A program made the translations under genes and the position numbers. The notes under the pieces are model-generated. The model was not told the origin of the DNA. It searched no databases and was given only the letters and a program-made list of their open reading frames with translations. This document shows, one piece after another, positions 34,545 to 43,705 of a stretch of DNA of 64,000 bases. The stretch comes from Pseudooceanicola marinus. Its GTDB lineage: Bacteria; Pseudomonadota; Alphaproteobacteria; Rhodobacterales; Rhodobacteraceae. Position 1 is the first letter of the stretch. Each line of letters starts with the position of its first letter. The stretch is from the NCBI RefSeq assembly GCF_002786295.1, contig NZ_PGTC01000011.1, positions 62,001 to 126,000 of the forward strand, written 5' to 3'.

Positions 34545-35507
34545 ATGACGAATTACCTCGACTTCGAACGTCCCCTTGCCGAGATCGAAGGCAAGGCCGA
34601 AGAGCTGCGCGCCATGGCGCGGCAAAGCGAAGAGATGGACATCGAGTCCGAGGCCGCCGCCCTGGACAAGAAGGCCAGCGACATGCTGGTCGATCTCTAT
34701 TCCAAGCTGACGCCCTGGCGGAAATGCCAGGTGGCGCGCCATCCCGACCGGCCGCATTGCAAGGATTACATCGCCGAGCTGTTCACCGAGTTCACGCCGC
34801 TGGCCGGCGACCGGAACTTTGCCGAGGATCTGGCGATCATGGGCGGCCTGGCGCGCCTTGGTGACCGTCCCGTTATGGTGATCGGCCACGAGAAGGGCCA
34901 CGACACCAAGTCCCGGATCGAGCGCAACTTCGGCATGGCCCGCCCCGAGGGCTATCGCAAGGCGATCCGCCTGATGGAGCTGGCCGACAAGTTCAACCTG
35001 CCCGTCATCAGCCTGGTCGACACCGCCGGCGCCTACCCCGGCAAGGGGGCCGAGGAACGCGGCCAATCCGAGGCCATCGCGCGCTCGACCGAGAAATGCC
35101 TGCAGATCGGCGTGCCGATGATCTCCATCGTGATCGGCGAAGGCGGATCGGGCGGCGCCGTGGCCATCGCGGCGGCCAACAAGGTCGCCATGCTGGAGCA
35201 TTCGATCTACTCGGTGATCTCGCCTGAAGGCTGCGCCTCGATCCTGTGGAAGAACGCCGAGAAGATGCGCGAGGCCGCCGAGGCCATGCGCCTGACCGCG
35301 CAGGACCTGCATTACCTGGGCGTGATCGAACGGGTGATTTCCGAACCCACGGGCGGCGCGCATCGCGACCGCACGGCCACCATGTCCTCCGTCGGTCGCG
35401 CCCTGGAGGCGATGCTGGCCGAGATGGACGGCATGGACCGCAAGGCGCTGATTGACGCGCGGCGGAAGAAGTTCCTCGACATGGGGGCGCGCGGCCTGGC
35501 GGCCTGA
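34545..35507 (+). CDS. accA: Acetyl-CoA carboxylase carboxyltransferase subunit alpha
   Basis: A 320-residue subunit that, with AccD, moves CO2 from biotin to acetyl-CoA. It opens [20 protein letters not shown] and contains RDPxRP-like [12 protein letters not shown], then the crotonase-fold glycine loops ([20 protein letters not shown] and [17 protein letters not shown]). The length is normal. GGGAGCGCC precedes the ATG. A GC hairpin without a T-run lies after the stop at 35533-35547. Confidence 0.97.
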   Translation: MTNYLDFERPLAEIEGKAEELRAMARQSEEMDIESEAAALDKKASDMLVDLYSKLTPWRKCQVARHPDRPHCKDYIAELFTEFTPLAGDRNFAEDLAIMGGLARLGDRPVMVIGHEKGHDTKSRIERNFGMARPEGYRKAIRLMELADKFNLPVISLVDTAGAYPGKGAEERGQSEAIARSTEKCLQIGVPMISIVIGEGGSGGAVAIAAANKVAMLEHSIYSVISPEGCASILWKNAEKMREAAEAMRLTAQDLHYLGVIERVISEPTGGAHRDRTATMSSVGRALEAMLAEMDGMDRKALIDARRKKFLDMGARGLAA

Positions 35508-35833
35508 TCGCGCGCAGGCCCTGACGGCGGCAGGGGGCGCTGCCCCCGTCGCGGCCAGCCGCGACTCCCCCGGAGTATTTTCAGCCAACGTATGGGGCAT
35601 GGGCGTGGCACGCGGGCGGCGCGCCGGCCGCCCTTGTCTGCCTCTGGGTGGCGTGACGCAGGCCAGCGAAAAGGCGCCCGGGCCGCACCCCCTGTGGCGG
35701 GACGCCGCGTTTCGCAAAACTGTCGCGGGACAGGGCTTGCCCAAACGCCTCGGGGCCGGTTCTCTGCGAGTGAGTCCGGTTGCATCGCCGCCCCCTGCGG
35801 CCCGCCGGACACGGGCGGATCCGGGAGGACGGC
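35508..35833. other. 326-bp gene-free stretch before phaC
   Basis: It holds a GGGGGC/GCCCCC hairpin just after accA, a copy of the interspersed repeat (35565-35590) and GC-rich sequence with no supported gene. The phaC promoter must lie here but no clear boxes were recognised. Confidence 0.6.
35565..35590. repeat. Interspersed intergenic repeat, copy 4
   Basis: CCCCCGGAGTATTTTCAGCC, in the same direction as copy 1 at 2586 and reverse to copies 2 and 3. Confidence 0.5.
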
Positions 35834-37654
35834 ATGGCAGATCCCAAGGTCATCAAGCTGACGCAGGCGGATACATCGGAGCCAAGCTCCGCGGCGGCGC
35901 AGGACGGCACCCCGGGCGCAGCGCCCGCACCGGGCAAGGCCCCCGGTGCCGGCCCGCATCCCTATGCCGATCTGGACCGCATGGCCCGGGCGGGCCTTGC
36001 CGGGATGACCGGCGGCCTCTCGCCCTTTTCCACCCTGCAGGCCTGGGGCGACTGGGCGATGAACCTGGCCGCCGCCCCGGGCCGCCAGATCGAACTGGCC
36101 GAAACCGCCACCCGCAACGCCCTGAGCCTGAGCGAATACGCCCTGCGGCGTGGCGCCGGGGACGAGGACGCGCCCGCCCCCTTCACGCCCAAGCCCTACG
36201 ACCACCGGTTCACCTACGACGGCTGGTCACGCCTGCCCTTTGCCATGATGGAGCAGGGTTTCCTGGCCTGCCAGGACTGGTGGGACCATGCCACCGACCA
36301 CCTGCATGGCGTCAGCGCCGCCGACAGCGACCGCGTCGGGTTCATGATGCGGCAGGTGCTGGACATGGCCTCGCCCTCGAACTTTCCGGCCACCAACCCC
36401 GAGATCCTCGACGAGACCGTAGCGCGGCGCGGGGCCAACCTGGCCGAAGGGGCAGAGTTCTTCGCCCGCGACATGATGCGCGCGCTGACCGGTGCCGAGG
36501 GCGAAGCGAGCACGTTGGAGGTGGGCCGCGATCTGGCCTGCACCCCCGGCGAGGTGGTGCACCGCAACGAGCTGTTCGAGCTGATCCAGTACAGCCCCAC
36601 CACCGACAAGGTGCAGGCCGAACCGGTGCTGATCGTGCCCGCCTGGATCATGAAATACTACATCCTCGATCTGACGCCGGAACACTCGCTGATCCGCTAC
36701 CTGGTCGGCCAGGGCTTCACCGTCTTCGCCATTTCCTGGGCCAATCCCCGCGCCGATCAGGCCGAGCTGTCGCTGGAGGATTACCGCAAGGAGGGCGTGA
36801 TGGAAGCGCTGGACGCGGTGACCCGCATCGTGCCGGGCCAGAAGGTCCATGCCACCGGCTATTGCCTGGGCGGCACCATCCTGTCGATTGCGGCGGCCAC
36901 CATGGCGCGCAATGGCGATGACCGGCTGGCCTCGATGACACTCTTCGCCGCGCAGGTGGATTTCTCCGAGGCGGGCGAGCTGCTTCTCTTCGTCGATGAA
37001 AGCCAGGTCGCCTTCCTGGAGGACATGATGTGGGCGCGCGGCTACCTCGACAGCAGCCAGATGGCCGGCACCTTCCGCGCCATGCGGGCCGAGGACTTGA
37101 TCCATGCCCGCGCGGTGCAGCGCTACTTCCTGGGGCGTGAGGACATGACCTCGGACATGACGACCTGGAATGCCGATGCAACGCGGATGCCGGCCCGGAT
37201 GCATTCGGAGTACCTGCGCGGCCTGTTCCTGGAGAACCGCCTGAGCGCGGGGCGGTTCGCGGTTGAGGGGGAGGTGATCGCCCTGCGCGACATCGCCGTG
37301 CCGATCTTCCTGGTGGGCACCGAGAAGGACCATATCGCGCCCTGGAAATCGGTCTACAAGATGCGGCTGTTCAACAGCTCCGACCTGACCTTCGCCCTGG
37401 CCAGCGGCGGCCATAACGGCGGCATTGTCAGCCCCCCGGGCCGGCCCCGGGCCCATTTCCGCATCGGCCACCGCCCCGCCGGCGCGCAATACGAGGCGCC
37501 CGATGCCTGGTTCGCTGCCCATGCGCCGCAGGACGGGTCCTGGTGGCCCGCCTGGACCGACTGGCTGACGGATCACTCCTCCGGCGCGGTCGCCTCGCCG
37601 AAGATGGCCGCCTCTCTGGCCGCGGCGCCGGGACGCTACGTCCTGCAACACTGA
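35834..37654 (+). CDS. phaC: Class I poly(3-hydroxyalkanoate) synthase
   Basis: A 606-residue synthase that polymerises hydroxyacyl-CoA into storage granules. An Ala/Pro/Gly-rich N-terminus (to about residue 45) is followed by the PhaC N-terminal domain and an alpha/beta-hydrolase core. The nucleophile is Cys344 in TGYCLGGT, with Asp in GTEKDHIAPW and His in GGHNGGIVSPPG. SWANPRADQAELSLEDY is family-typical. The ATG at 35834 has GGGAGGA upstream. phaZ, phaP and phaR are not adjacent here. Confidence 0.95.
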   Translation: MADPKVIKLTQADTSEPSSAAAQDGTPGAAPAPGKAPGAGPHPYADLDRMARAGLAGMTGGLSPFSTLQAWGDWAMNLAAAPGRQIELAETATRNALSLSEYALRRGAGDEDAPAPFTPKPYDHRFTYDGWSRLPFAMMEQGFLACQDWWDHATDHLHGVSAADSDRVGFMMRQVLDMASPSNFPATNPEILDETVARRGANLAEGAEFFARDMMRALTGAEGEASTLEVGRDLACTPGEVVHRNELFELIQYSPTTDKVQAEPVLIVPAWIMKYYILDLTPEHSLIRYLVGQGFTVFAISWANPRADQAELSLEDYRKEGVMEALDAVTRIVPGQKVHATGYCLGGTILSIAAATMARNGDDRLASMTLFAAQVDFSEAGELLLFVDESQVAFLEDMMWARGYLDSSQMAGTFRAMRAEDLIHARAVQRYFLGREDMTSDMTTWNADATRMPARMHSEYLRGLFLENRLSAGRFAVEGEVIALRDIAVPIFLVGTEKDHIAPWKSVYKMRLFNSSDLTFALASGGHNGGIVSPPGRPRAHFRIGHRPAGAQYEAPDAWFAAHAPQDGSWWPAWTDWLTDHSSGAVASPKMAASLAAAPGRYVLQH

Positions 37655-37782
37655 TCGGCGGCCCCGTCGCCCGGGAGCTGGGGTGCGGCGCGCGCCTTCG
37701 GTCGGCCCCCAGCCCTCAAGCGCGGCAAAGAACACTTCTCTGGCACTGAACCGGGAACCCCGGGTCGACGCATCATGCCTAG

Positions 37783-38023
37783 CAGTTCATCGGATACCAT
37801 GCCTCCAAGGCGGCGCTGAACGTGCTGACGGTGCAGTCGAGCGAGGAGCGGAAGGAGACAGCCGGGCATGAAGGTGAACTCGGTCAGCCCCGGCTTCGTG
37901 ACAACCGACTTGACCGATTTCGCCGTCATGCCGCCCGAGGAAGATGCCCGCCTGCCGGTGCACTATGCGCTTGGCGGCGAGAACAGCGGTCGGTTCGTTG
38001 AGCCGGCCGACGTGACGCCCTGA
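37783..38023 (+). pseudogene. Relic of an SDR oxidoreductase gene
   Basis: The 5' part is gone. From 37783 the frame reads QFIGYHASKAALNVLTVQSS, with the SDR YxxSK active site. A +1 shift between about 37845 and 37868 leads to MKVNSVSPGFVTTDLTDF and on to a normal-looking C-terminus ending at 38023. The order fits one gene with a frameshift and a 5' deletion. Confidence 0.75.
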
Positions 38024-38124
38024 TGAGACCGGAAGTCTTTCGTTCCGTCATCATACACGCCGCAACCGTCATGTTGCGGCCATGGCGCCCGAACGGGACC
38101 CTGCTCCGGCTGCAAGGTTCGGGA

Positions 38125-39366
38125 TCAGGCCGCGATCCGGCGACGCCATCCACGCTCTCGGATCAGGGGCGGCACCCACATCAGCGCGAGCACGTAGAGG
38201 ACGAGGAGCGTATTGATCACCACGCCGCTCGGCCCCCAGGCGCTGTCGTAGTACCGCACGGCGTAGACCAGCACGACATGCCAGGCATAGACGTGCAGCG
38301 AATGCCGCCCGAGCAGGCAAAGCGCGGGGCGCGTGAAAACCCAGTGAAGACCGGACGAGACCGCACGGACGGGGGCCAGCCGGTCCAGGCGGCCAGCGAT
38401 CGCCAGCCAGCTGAACAGAACAGCGGCGGCCACGAAATTCACCAGGTAGATCACGCTGAAATTCGAGCGCCGGTCGAACGGCCAGAACACTTCGAGCAGC
38501 TCCTTCGGCATCAGACCGTGCGCGGTGGCAATGCGCAGCGGGGCGAAGAACAGCATGACCAGGAGGGCGCAGAACGCCACGCTGCGGGTCTTCGGGCCGA
38601 AGACGGCCTCCCAGCTGATGCGCCCGCTCGCCCAGAGGCCCCCCAGGATGACCCCGGCGATGAAAAGCACCTGCCAGCCCATGGGATCGAAGGCCATGCG
38701 CAGCCCCTGCGTGTCCGAGGCCTTCAGCGCCTCGTTCAGCGGACGGGACCAGATCCGCGCCACCTCCAGCTGGCAGGCGATCCAGCTGAGCGCCGACAGG
38801 CCGGCCGCAAGCTTCCAGCGCCCCTCGACGGCCCATCGGGTGACCACGATCGCGGCGCCCATGAAGAAGATGTACATGGGCAGGATGTCCATGAAGGTGG
38901 GCTGGAAGGTCAGCGTCAGGATCCCGAAGATCCGCATCGGATCGCCGATCGGCGCGGTACCGAGCCAGTTCCGCCAGGCCAGGTAGCCGCCGGGGGCCAG
39001 GTCACGGGCCACCAGGGCCAGGAAGATCAGCCCGACCGTCCAGAGCCACAGCTCCGCCATCCTGGACAGGATGGACCTTCGCATCGCGGCGCGCCCGTGG
39101 CGCAGCAGGCGCCGCCCCTGGATCAGACCGACCATGAGGCCCGAGAGAAAGACAAAGCCCTGGGCACTCTCGACGAACATCAGCTGCCGGAAATGCAGCT
39201 CCGTAAGCCAGACGCCGCCCTGCAGGACGATGTGGGAAAGGGCCATGGTCAGCAGGAAGAACCCCCGCATCCCGTCAAGAAAGTCGAGACGTTTCACGTC
39301 ACTTGTCCTGGCAATGCCGCCTGCCTCAGAAGAGGAAGGCAGGCTTTCGTCTGGGTCGATGGGCAC
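38125..39366 (-). CDS. opgC: OpgC family membrane acyltransferase
   Basis: A 413-residue protein with about ten membrane segments, of the OpgC group, which adds succinyl groups to osmoregulated periplasmic glucans. Marks: RLDFLDGMRGFFLLTMALSHI near the N-terminus with the conserved Asp-Arg and His, FVFLSGLMVGLIQGRR, and a late GRHSLHVYAWHVVLVYAVRY. The start at 39366 gives a 25-residue hydrophilic N-terminus; a later start is possible. No opgG/opgH is close by. Confidence 0.85.
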   Translation of the reverse strand: MPIDPDESLPSSSEAGGIARTSDVKRLDFLDGMRGFFLLTMALSHIVLQGGVWLTELHFRQLMFVESAQGFVFLSGLMVGLIQGRRLLRHGRAAMRRSILSRMAELWLWTVGLIFLALVARDLAPGGYLAWRNWLGTAPIGDPMRIFGILTLTFQPTFMDILPMYIFFMGAAIVVTRWAVEGRWKLAAGLSALSWIACQLEVARIWSRPLNEALKASDTQGLRMAFDPMGWQVLFIAGVILGGLWASGRISWEAVFGPKTRSVAFCALLVMLFFAPLRIATAHGLMPKELLEVFWPFDRRSNFSVIYLVNFVAAAVLFSWLAIAGRLDRLAPVRAVSSGLHWVFTRPALCLLGRHSLHVYAWHVVLVYAVRYYDSAWGPSGVVINTLLVLYVLALMWVPPLIRERGWRRRIAA

Positions 39367-39582
39367 GGCGTCTCGGCGTCATGGCTGAGCAGCACGAGCT
39401 GCTCGATGAAGGAAAGTTCGACCTTAGTGCCTTGGATTGCTCCGGTCTAGCGTTGCTCGACCACGACGGAATGTCTCACGCGTTCGGCATGGCCCTCGAA
39501 CCAGTGGCGGACTCATGCCTTACCCCTGGCGAAATATGCGGTCACGGTCGCCAGCGGCGCTCGGACCGATATAGCCTTGGCC

Positions 39583-40494
39583 TCAACTCACCACACCGGA
39601 CCGCTTGAGCCGGTCGATCTCGGAGGAAACCGCATCGGCGAAGGCCAGCCCCATGGCGCTGAGGGGCCGATCGCGCGGCACGAATTGTGCAATGTCCCAT
39701 GTGATCGCCGGCAGCAGCCTGTGCGAGGTAGTTTTTTCTGGAGTGAGCAGCTGAGTTGCGACGGGATCGACGATCGCGACACCGACACCGCGCTCGACCA
39801 GGCGCACCACGCCATGCAGTGTCCGAAGCTCGGCGGCGATGGTGCGGTCGACATTGATTGTCTCCATCATGTGATCGACGCGCTGCCGCAACGGGCTGCC
39901 TTCCGCAAGGTCTATGAACCATTCCTTGCGTAAACGCGGCAGCGGAATTTCCTCAACATCGCCAAGCGGATGCCCGGCGGGCAGGATGCAGCGAGCGGTG
40001 CAATGGGCCAGCACACGGGCATCGCCGCCAAAGGCCTCGGCGTTCAGCGTGATCCCGAAGGCCAGGTCGCAGCGCTGCTCGTTGATCATGCGCAGCAGTT
40101 CGGCGATGCCGACATCGACGATCTGCACCGTCGCCTGTGGATGGGTTTCGCGGAAGTTTTCCAGCGCATCGAGCAGGAAGGTGTCGCAGAAGATCGGCTG
40201 TGCGGCGATGACCAGATGCCCGACCTGCCCGTTCGCGATGGCCAGCGCTTCCTGTTCAAGGCTGCGCCACCCGGCGAGTTGGCGCACCACGGACTGGTGG
40301 AAGCGGAAGGCTTCCGGCGTCGGGGCCAGGCGATTGCGTTTGCGCAGGAACAGGTCGAAGCCGGTTTTTTCCTCCAGCGCCGAGAGCAGGCGGCTGATCA
40401 TCGGCTGGCTGACATCCAGGTCTTCCGCAGCCATTTTGACGCCGCCGAGCCGCATATAGGCGTCAAAAGCCTCCAATTCGCTGATCTTGAACAT
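39583..40494 (-). CDS. LysR family transcriptional regulator of the adjacent transporter
   Basis: A 303-residue LysR protein. The N-terminal HTH (LEAFDAYMRLGGVKMAAEDLDVSQPMISRLLSALEEKTGFDLFLR) is followed by a substrate-binding domain (GHLVIAAQPIFCDTFLLDAL). It is divergent from the tripartite tricarboxylate transporter operon with 121 bp between starts, so it most likely controls that operon in response to the transported acid. Confidence 0.94.
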   Translation of the reverse strand: MFKISELEAFDAYMRLGGVKMAAEDLDVSQPMISRLLSALEEKTGFDLFLRKRNRLAPTPEAFRFHQSVVRQLAGWRSLEQEALAIANGQVGHLVIAAQPIFCDTFLLDALENFRETHPQATVQIVDVGIAELLRMINEQRCDLAFGITLNAEAFGGDARVLAHCTARCILPAGHPLGDVEEIPLPRLRKEWFIDLAEGSPLRQRVDHMMETINVDRTIAAELRTLHGVVRLVERGVGVAIVDPVATQLLTPEKTTSHRLLPAITWDIAQFVPRDRPLSAMGLAFADAVSSEIDRLKRSGVVS

Positions 40495-40506
40495 GAGTAC
40501 CTCCCT

Positions 40507-40559
40507 CAGTATGCATTTTATGCAAATGAGTGCAGGCTGTTGTCAATCTTCGCATACTG
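40507..40559. promoter_or_regulatory. LysR operator candidate upstream of the transporter operon
   Basis: CAGTATGC (40507-40514) and GCATACTG (40552-40559) form a perfect inverted repeat with arms 37 bp apart. Inside are two ATGCA words (40511 and 40520). It lies in the lysR-tctC divergent gap. Confidence 0.6.
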
Positions 40560-40615
40560 TGAATGCTGCGGGCCATCCAACAGACCGGCTCTGCCGGAGT
40601 AGATGAGAGGCAAAC

Positions 40616-41587
40616 ATGAAGAAGATTCTCGGAACGATCGCCATGGCCGTGATCGCTGCAACCGGGCCCGCCGCGGCCCAGGACTATCCCGACCAGGCGG
40701 TGACCCTCGTGGTGCCCTACGGCCCCGGCGGCGCCTCGGATCTGGCTGGCCGCGCGCTGGCGGAAACCGCACAGCCCTTCCTGGGCCAACCGGTCACCGT
40801 GATGAACAAGCCCGGTGCCGGTGGCATGAACGGTGCCCGCTCGGTTTCAGAAGCGGATCCGGACGGCTACACCCTGCTGCTGGCCCGCGTCGGCATGGCG
40901 CTGTCGCCCGCCGTGACCCCCGACAACGCTGTCGCATGGGACGCCTACAGCTTCCTCGGCGCGCTGGAAGCCACGCCGATGATCCTCGCCGTGCGCGCCG
41001 ATGCGCCCTATGACAGCGTCGAAGACCTGGTGGCGGCGATCGCGGAAAGCGAAGGCCGGATGACCTATGCTGCCTCGGGCGCCACTGCGATCGACGGCTT
41101 CACCACCCAGGCGCTGCTGGCCGACAACGACCTCGACCCGCTCACCGCCGCGACGCTGGTGCCCTACAAGGGCGGCGGCGCCCTGGCCACCGCTCTGCTC
41201 GGCGGCCACGTGGATTTCGTCGCCATGGCGGCGGGCTCGCTCATGCCGCATATCGAAAGCGGTGACCTGAAGGCGCTGATGGTCTTCGCGCCCAAGCGCA
41301 TGGACACCCTGCCCGATGTCGCGACCGCAGCCGAGCTCGGCTACGAGAAGGCCGGCCAGATCGCCGGCTGGAGTGCGCTCTACGGCCCCAAGGACCTGCC
41401 TGAAGAGGTGACCGCCAAGTGGCAGGAGGTGCTGGCCGAGGTTGCCACCGACGAGAAATGGCTGGAGCTTGCAGCGAACCGTGGGTCCATCTCGACCATT
41501 GGCGACGTCGACATGAGCGACTACGCCCAGAGCCAGTACGAGCTGTTCCACGGTCTGGCGAAGGATTTCGGCTACCTGCCGAACTAA
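40616..41587 (+). CDS. Tripartite tricarboxylate transporter substrate-binding protein (Bug/TctC)
   Basis: A 323-residue periplasmic binding protein. Signal peptide cleaved after AAAQ (residue about 22). The Bug family core is clear: YPDQAVTLVVPYGPGGASDLAGRALAE, NKPGAGGMNGARSVSEADPDGYTLLLA, YAASGATAIDGFTTQALL and YKGGGALATALLGGHVDFVAM. It captures a carboxylate for the TctAB permease encoded next. A leading Asp ligand near GGASD is present. Confidence 0.94.
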   Translation: MKKILGTIAMAVIAATGPAAAQDYPDQAVTLVVPYGPGGASDLAGRALAETAQPFLGQPVTVMNKPGAGGMNGARSVSEADPDGYTLLLARVGMALSPAVTPDNAVAWDAYSFLGALEATPMILAVRADAPYDSVEDLVAAIAESEGRMTYAASGATAIDGFTTQALLADNDLDPLTAATLVPYKGGGALATALLGGHVDFVAMAAGSLMPHIESGDLKALMVFAPKRMDTLPDVATAAELGYEKAGQIAGWSALYGPKDLPEEVTAKWQEVLAEVATDEKWLELAANRGSISTIGDVDMSDYAQSQYELFHGLAKDFGYLPN

Positions 41588-41592
41588 GTGCC

Positions 41593-41660
41593 CCGGGCCG
41601 CGCCGCGGCCCGGCTGACCTGACGAGCGATCTGCGCGGCCCCATCCGAACGGGGCCGCGC
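41593..41660 (+). terminator. Two hairpins between the binding protein and TctB genes
   Basis: CCGGGCCG/CGGCCCGG (41593-41613) and GCGCGGCCCC/GGGGCCGCGC (41633-41660) are perfect 8- and 10-base stems. Neither has a T-run. They may partly stop transcription or protect the binding-protein mRNA. Confidence 0.6.
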
Positions 41661-41707
41661 CACCGACCCGCCCCGCGCCGACGGGGCCCCCTTTCCCGGA
41701 GTGTCGC

Positions 41708-42202
41708 ATGCCCAAACCCGTCCTGCGGGGGCTGATCATTGTCGCCTTCTTTGCGCTGACCGCCTTCATCCTTGTTCCGGCCTACGTGCCGCGCCCGGCC
41801 TTCATTCCCGGCTTCGCCCCGCCGCCGGACATGTGGCCGCGCACCGTCTCCCTTGCGGGGATAGTGCTTGGGATGCTGGCGCTGCTTTTGGCTCTTTTCC
41901 GGCCCCAGGCCGATGAGTCGCCGCTGGAGACCGATGGCAGCAGCCGCGCCCGCATGGCCGGCCGCTTCGCCGGGCTGATGCTGGCCTTCGTACTGTTCCT
42001 GGTGGCCATCCCGCTGCTCGGCTTCCTTGTCTCGACGATGCTGCTCACGCTCAGCATCGTGCTGATGACCGGCGAGCGCGGCCACCGCATCTGGATCGCC
42101 CTGCTCGCCTTCGGCGCGCCGATCCTGCTGCAGCTCTTCTTCCATTCCGCGCTCGGCACGCAGTTTCCCAAGGGCGTGCTGACGAAGCCCTTCGGCTTCT
42201 GA
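41708..42202 (+). CDS. Tripartite tricarboxylate transporter small membrane subunit (TctB)
   Basis: A 164-residue membrane protein with four hydrophobic segments (GLIIVAFFALTAFILVPAYV; RTVSLAGIVLGMLALLLALF; GRFAGLMLAFVLFLVAIPLLGF; IWIALLAFGAPILLQLFF). The central FPRxP-like GFAPPPDMWPR stretch is typical of TctB. It lies between the binding protein and TctA genes; 12 bp separate it from TctA. Confidence 0.9.
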   Translation: MPKPVLRGLIIVAFFALTAFILVPAYVPRPAFIPGFAPPPDMWPRTVSLAGIVLGMLALLLALFRPQADESPLETDGSSRARMAGRFAGLMLAFVLFLVAIPLLGFLVSTMLLTLSIVLMTGERGHRIWIALLAFGAPILLQLFFHSALGTQFPKGVLTKPFGF

Positions 42203-42214
42203 TCGGAGATTCCC

Positions 42215-43705
42215 ATGCTCAATGAAATCCTCTCCGCACTGGTGGCCGTGGCGACCCTGCAGAACCTGCTGATCATGATCGCGGGCATCTGGGGCGGTGT
42301 CATCGTCGGCGCCATCCCCGGGATGACCGGCACCATGGCCGTCACCCTCGCGCTGCCCTTCACCTTCTACATGGACCCGGTGCCCTCGATCCTGCTGCTG
42401 GTCGCGCTCTACAAGGGGTCGACCTATGGCGGCTCGGTCTCGGCGATCCTGATCAAGACCCCCGGCACGGCCTCGGCCGCCTGCACTGCGCTGGACGGCT
42501 ACCCGCTGGCGCAGCAGGGCAAGGCCGGCAAGGCGCTGAACATGGCGCTCTATTCCTCGGTCACGGGCGACTTCATCTCCAACCTGTCGCTGATCTTCTT
42601 CGCCGCGCCGCTCGCCGTTCTGGCGCTGCGCATCGGCCCGCCCGAGTTCTTCATGCTGATGCTCTTCGCGCTGACCACCGTGGCCGGTGTCTCGGGCAGT
42701 TCGCTGCTGATGGGCCTGGTCTCGGCGGCACTGGGTCTGCTGCTGGCGACCGTGGGCGAGGACATGTATGGCTCGTTCCGCTTCGCCTTCACACCGGACA
42801 TGCAGGCCGGCCTGTCGATCGCGCCGGTGCTCATCGGCCTCTTTGCCCTGCCCGAGCTGATCAAGCTGGTTGTGATGCGCGCCACCAAGCAGGAAGAGGC
42901 GGCCACGCTGGGCGCGCAGCATGTGACCCGCGCAGAGTTCATGGGCTCGCTCAAGACCATCCTCAAGGGCTCGGTGATCGGCTCGGTGCTGGGCGCCATT
43001 CCCGGCATCGGCCCGTCCTCGGCAGCCTTCTTCTCTTACGGCGAGGCACAGCGCAGTTCCAAGAAAGGCGCCAACTTCGGCAAGGGCGAGCTTGAGGGTA
43101 TTGCCGCCTCGGAATCCGCCAACAACGGCGCCTGTGGCGCCACCATGATCCCACTTCTTGCCCTTGGCGTGCCCGGCGACGTGATCACCGGGGTGATGCT
43201 CGGTGCCTTCATGATCCAGGGCCTGACGCCCGGACCGCTGCTGTTCCAGACCAACATCCACGAAGTCTACATGCTGCTGATCGGCATGCTGGTGTCCTCG
43301 GTGCTGCTGTTCTTCGCCGGCAAGATCACCATGCGCATGTTCGCCAAGGTCTCGCATATCCCGCAGACCCTGCTGACGCCGCTCGTGCTGCTGCTGTGCG
43401 TGTTCGGCATCTACTCGATCGCCTCAAGCCCCTTCGACGTGGCCGTGCTGCTGGTGATGGGTGTGGTGGGCTTCATCATGTTCCTGCTGAACATCCCGGC
43501 GGCGCCCTTCCTCATCGCCTTCATCCTTGGTCCCATGCTGGAAGAGAACCTTCGCCGCGCGCTGGCGATTTCGCGCGGCGAGCCGGCGGTGCTGCTCTCC
43601 TCGCCTATCACCTGGGTGTTTGCCGCGCTCATCGCGTTCGTTCTGTTCATCACGGTGCGCCGCGAAGTTCAGAAATTCAAAACAGAAAGACGAGTTGAAC
43701 AATGA
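42215..43705 (+). CDS. Tripartite tricarboxylate transporter large membrane subunit (TctA)
   Basis: A 496-residue permease with about 11-12 membrane segments. The family motifs are strong: WGGVIVGAIPGMTGTMAVTLALPFTFYMDP, YKGSTYGGSVSAILIKTPGTASAACTALDGYPLAQQGKAGKAL, and GSVLGAIPGIGPSSAAFFSYGEAQR in the second half, followed by NNGACGATMIPLLALGVPGD. It imports the acid bound by the TctC-type protein. Its stop overlaps the next start. Confidence 0.96.
   Translation: MLNEILSALVAVATLQNLLIMIAGIWGGVIVGAIPGMTGTMAVTLALPFTFYMDPVPSILLLVALYKGSTYGGSVSAILIKTPGTASAACTALDGYPLAQQGKAGKALNMALYSSVTGDFISNLSLIFFAAPLAVLALRIGPPEFFMLMLFALTTVAGVSGSSLLMGLVSAALGLLLATVGEDMYGSFRFAFTPDMQAGLSIAPVLIGLFALPELIKLVVMRATKQEEAATLGAQHVTRAEFMGSLKTILKGSVIGSVLGAIPGIGPSSAAFFSYGEAQRSSKKGANFGKGELEGIAASESANNGACGATMIPLLALGVPGDVITGVMLGAFMIQGLTPGPLLFQTNIHEVYMLLIGMLVSSVLLFFAGKITMRMFAKVSHIPQTLLTPLVLLLCVFGIYSIASSPFDVAVLLVMGVVGFIMFLLNIPAAPFLIAFILGPMLEENLRRALAISRGEPAVLLSSPITWVFAALIAFVLFITVRREVQKFKTERRVEQ

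Noticed and set aside
40847-43357. An 836-codon frame antisense to the transporter operon
   Set aside because: Opposite to three clear transporter genes and full of low-complexity Arg/Gln/His; a shadow.
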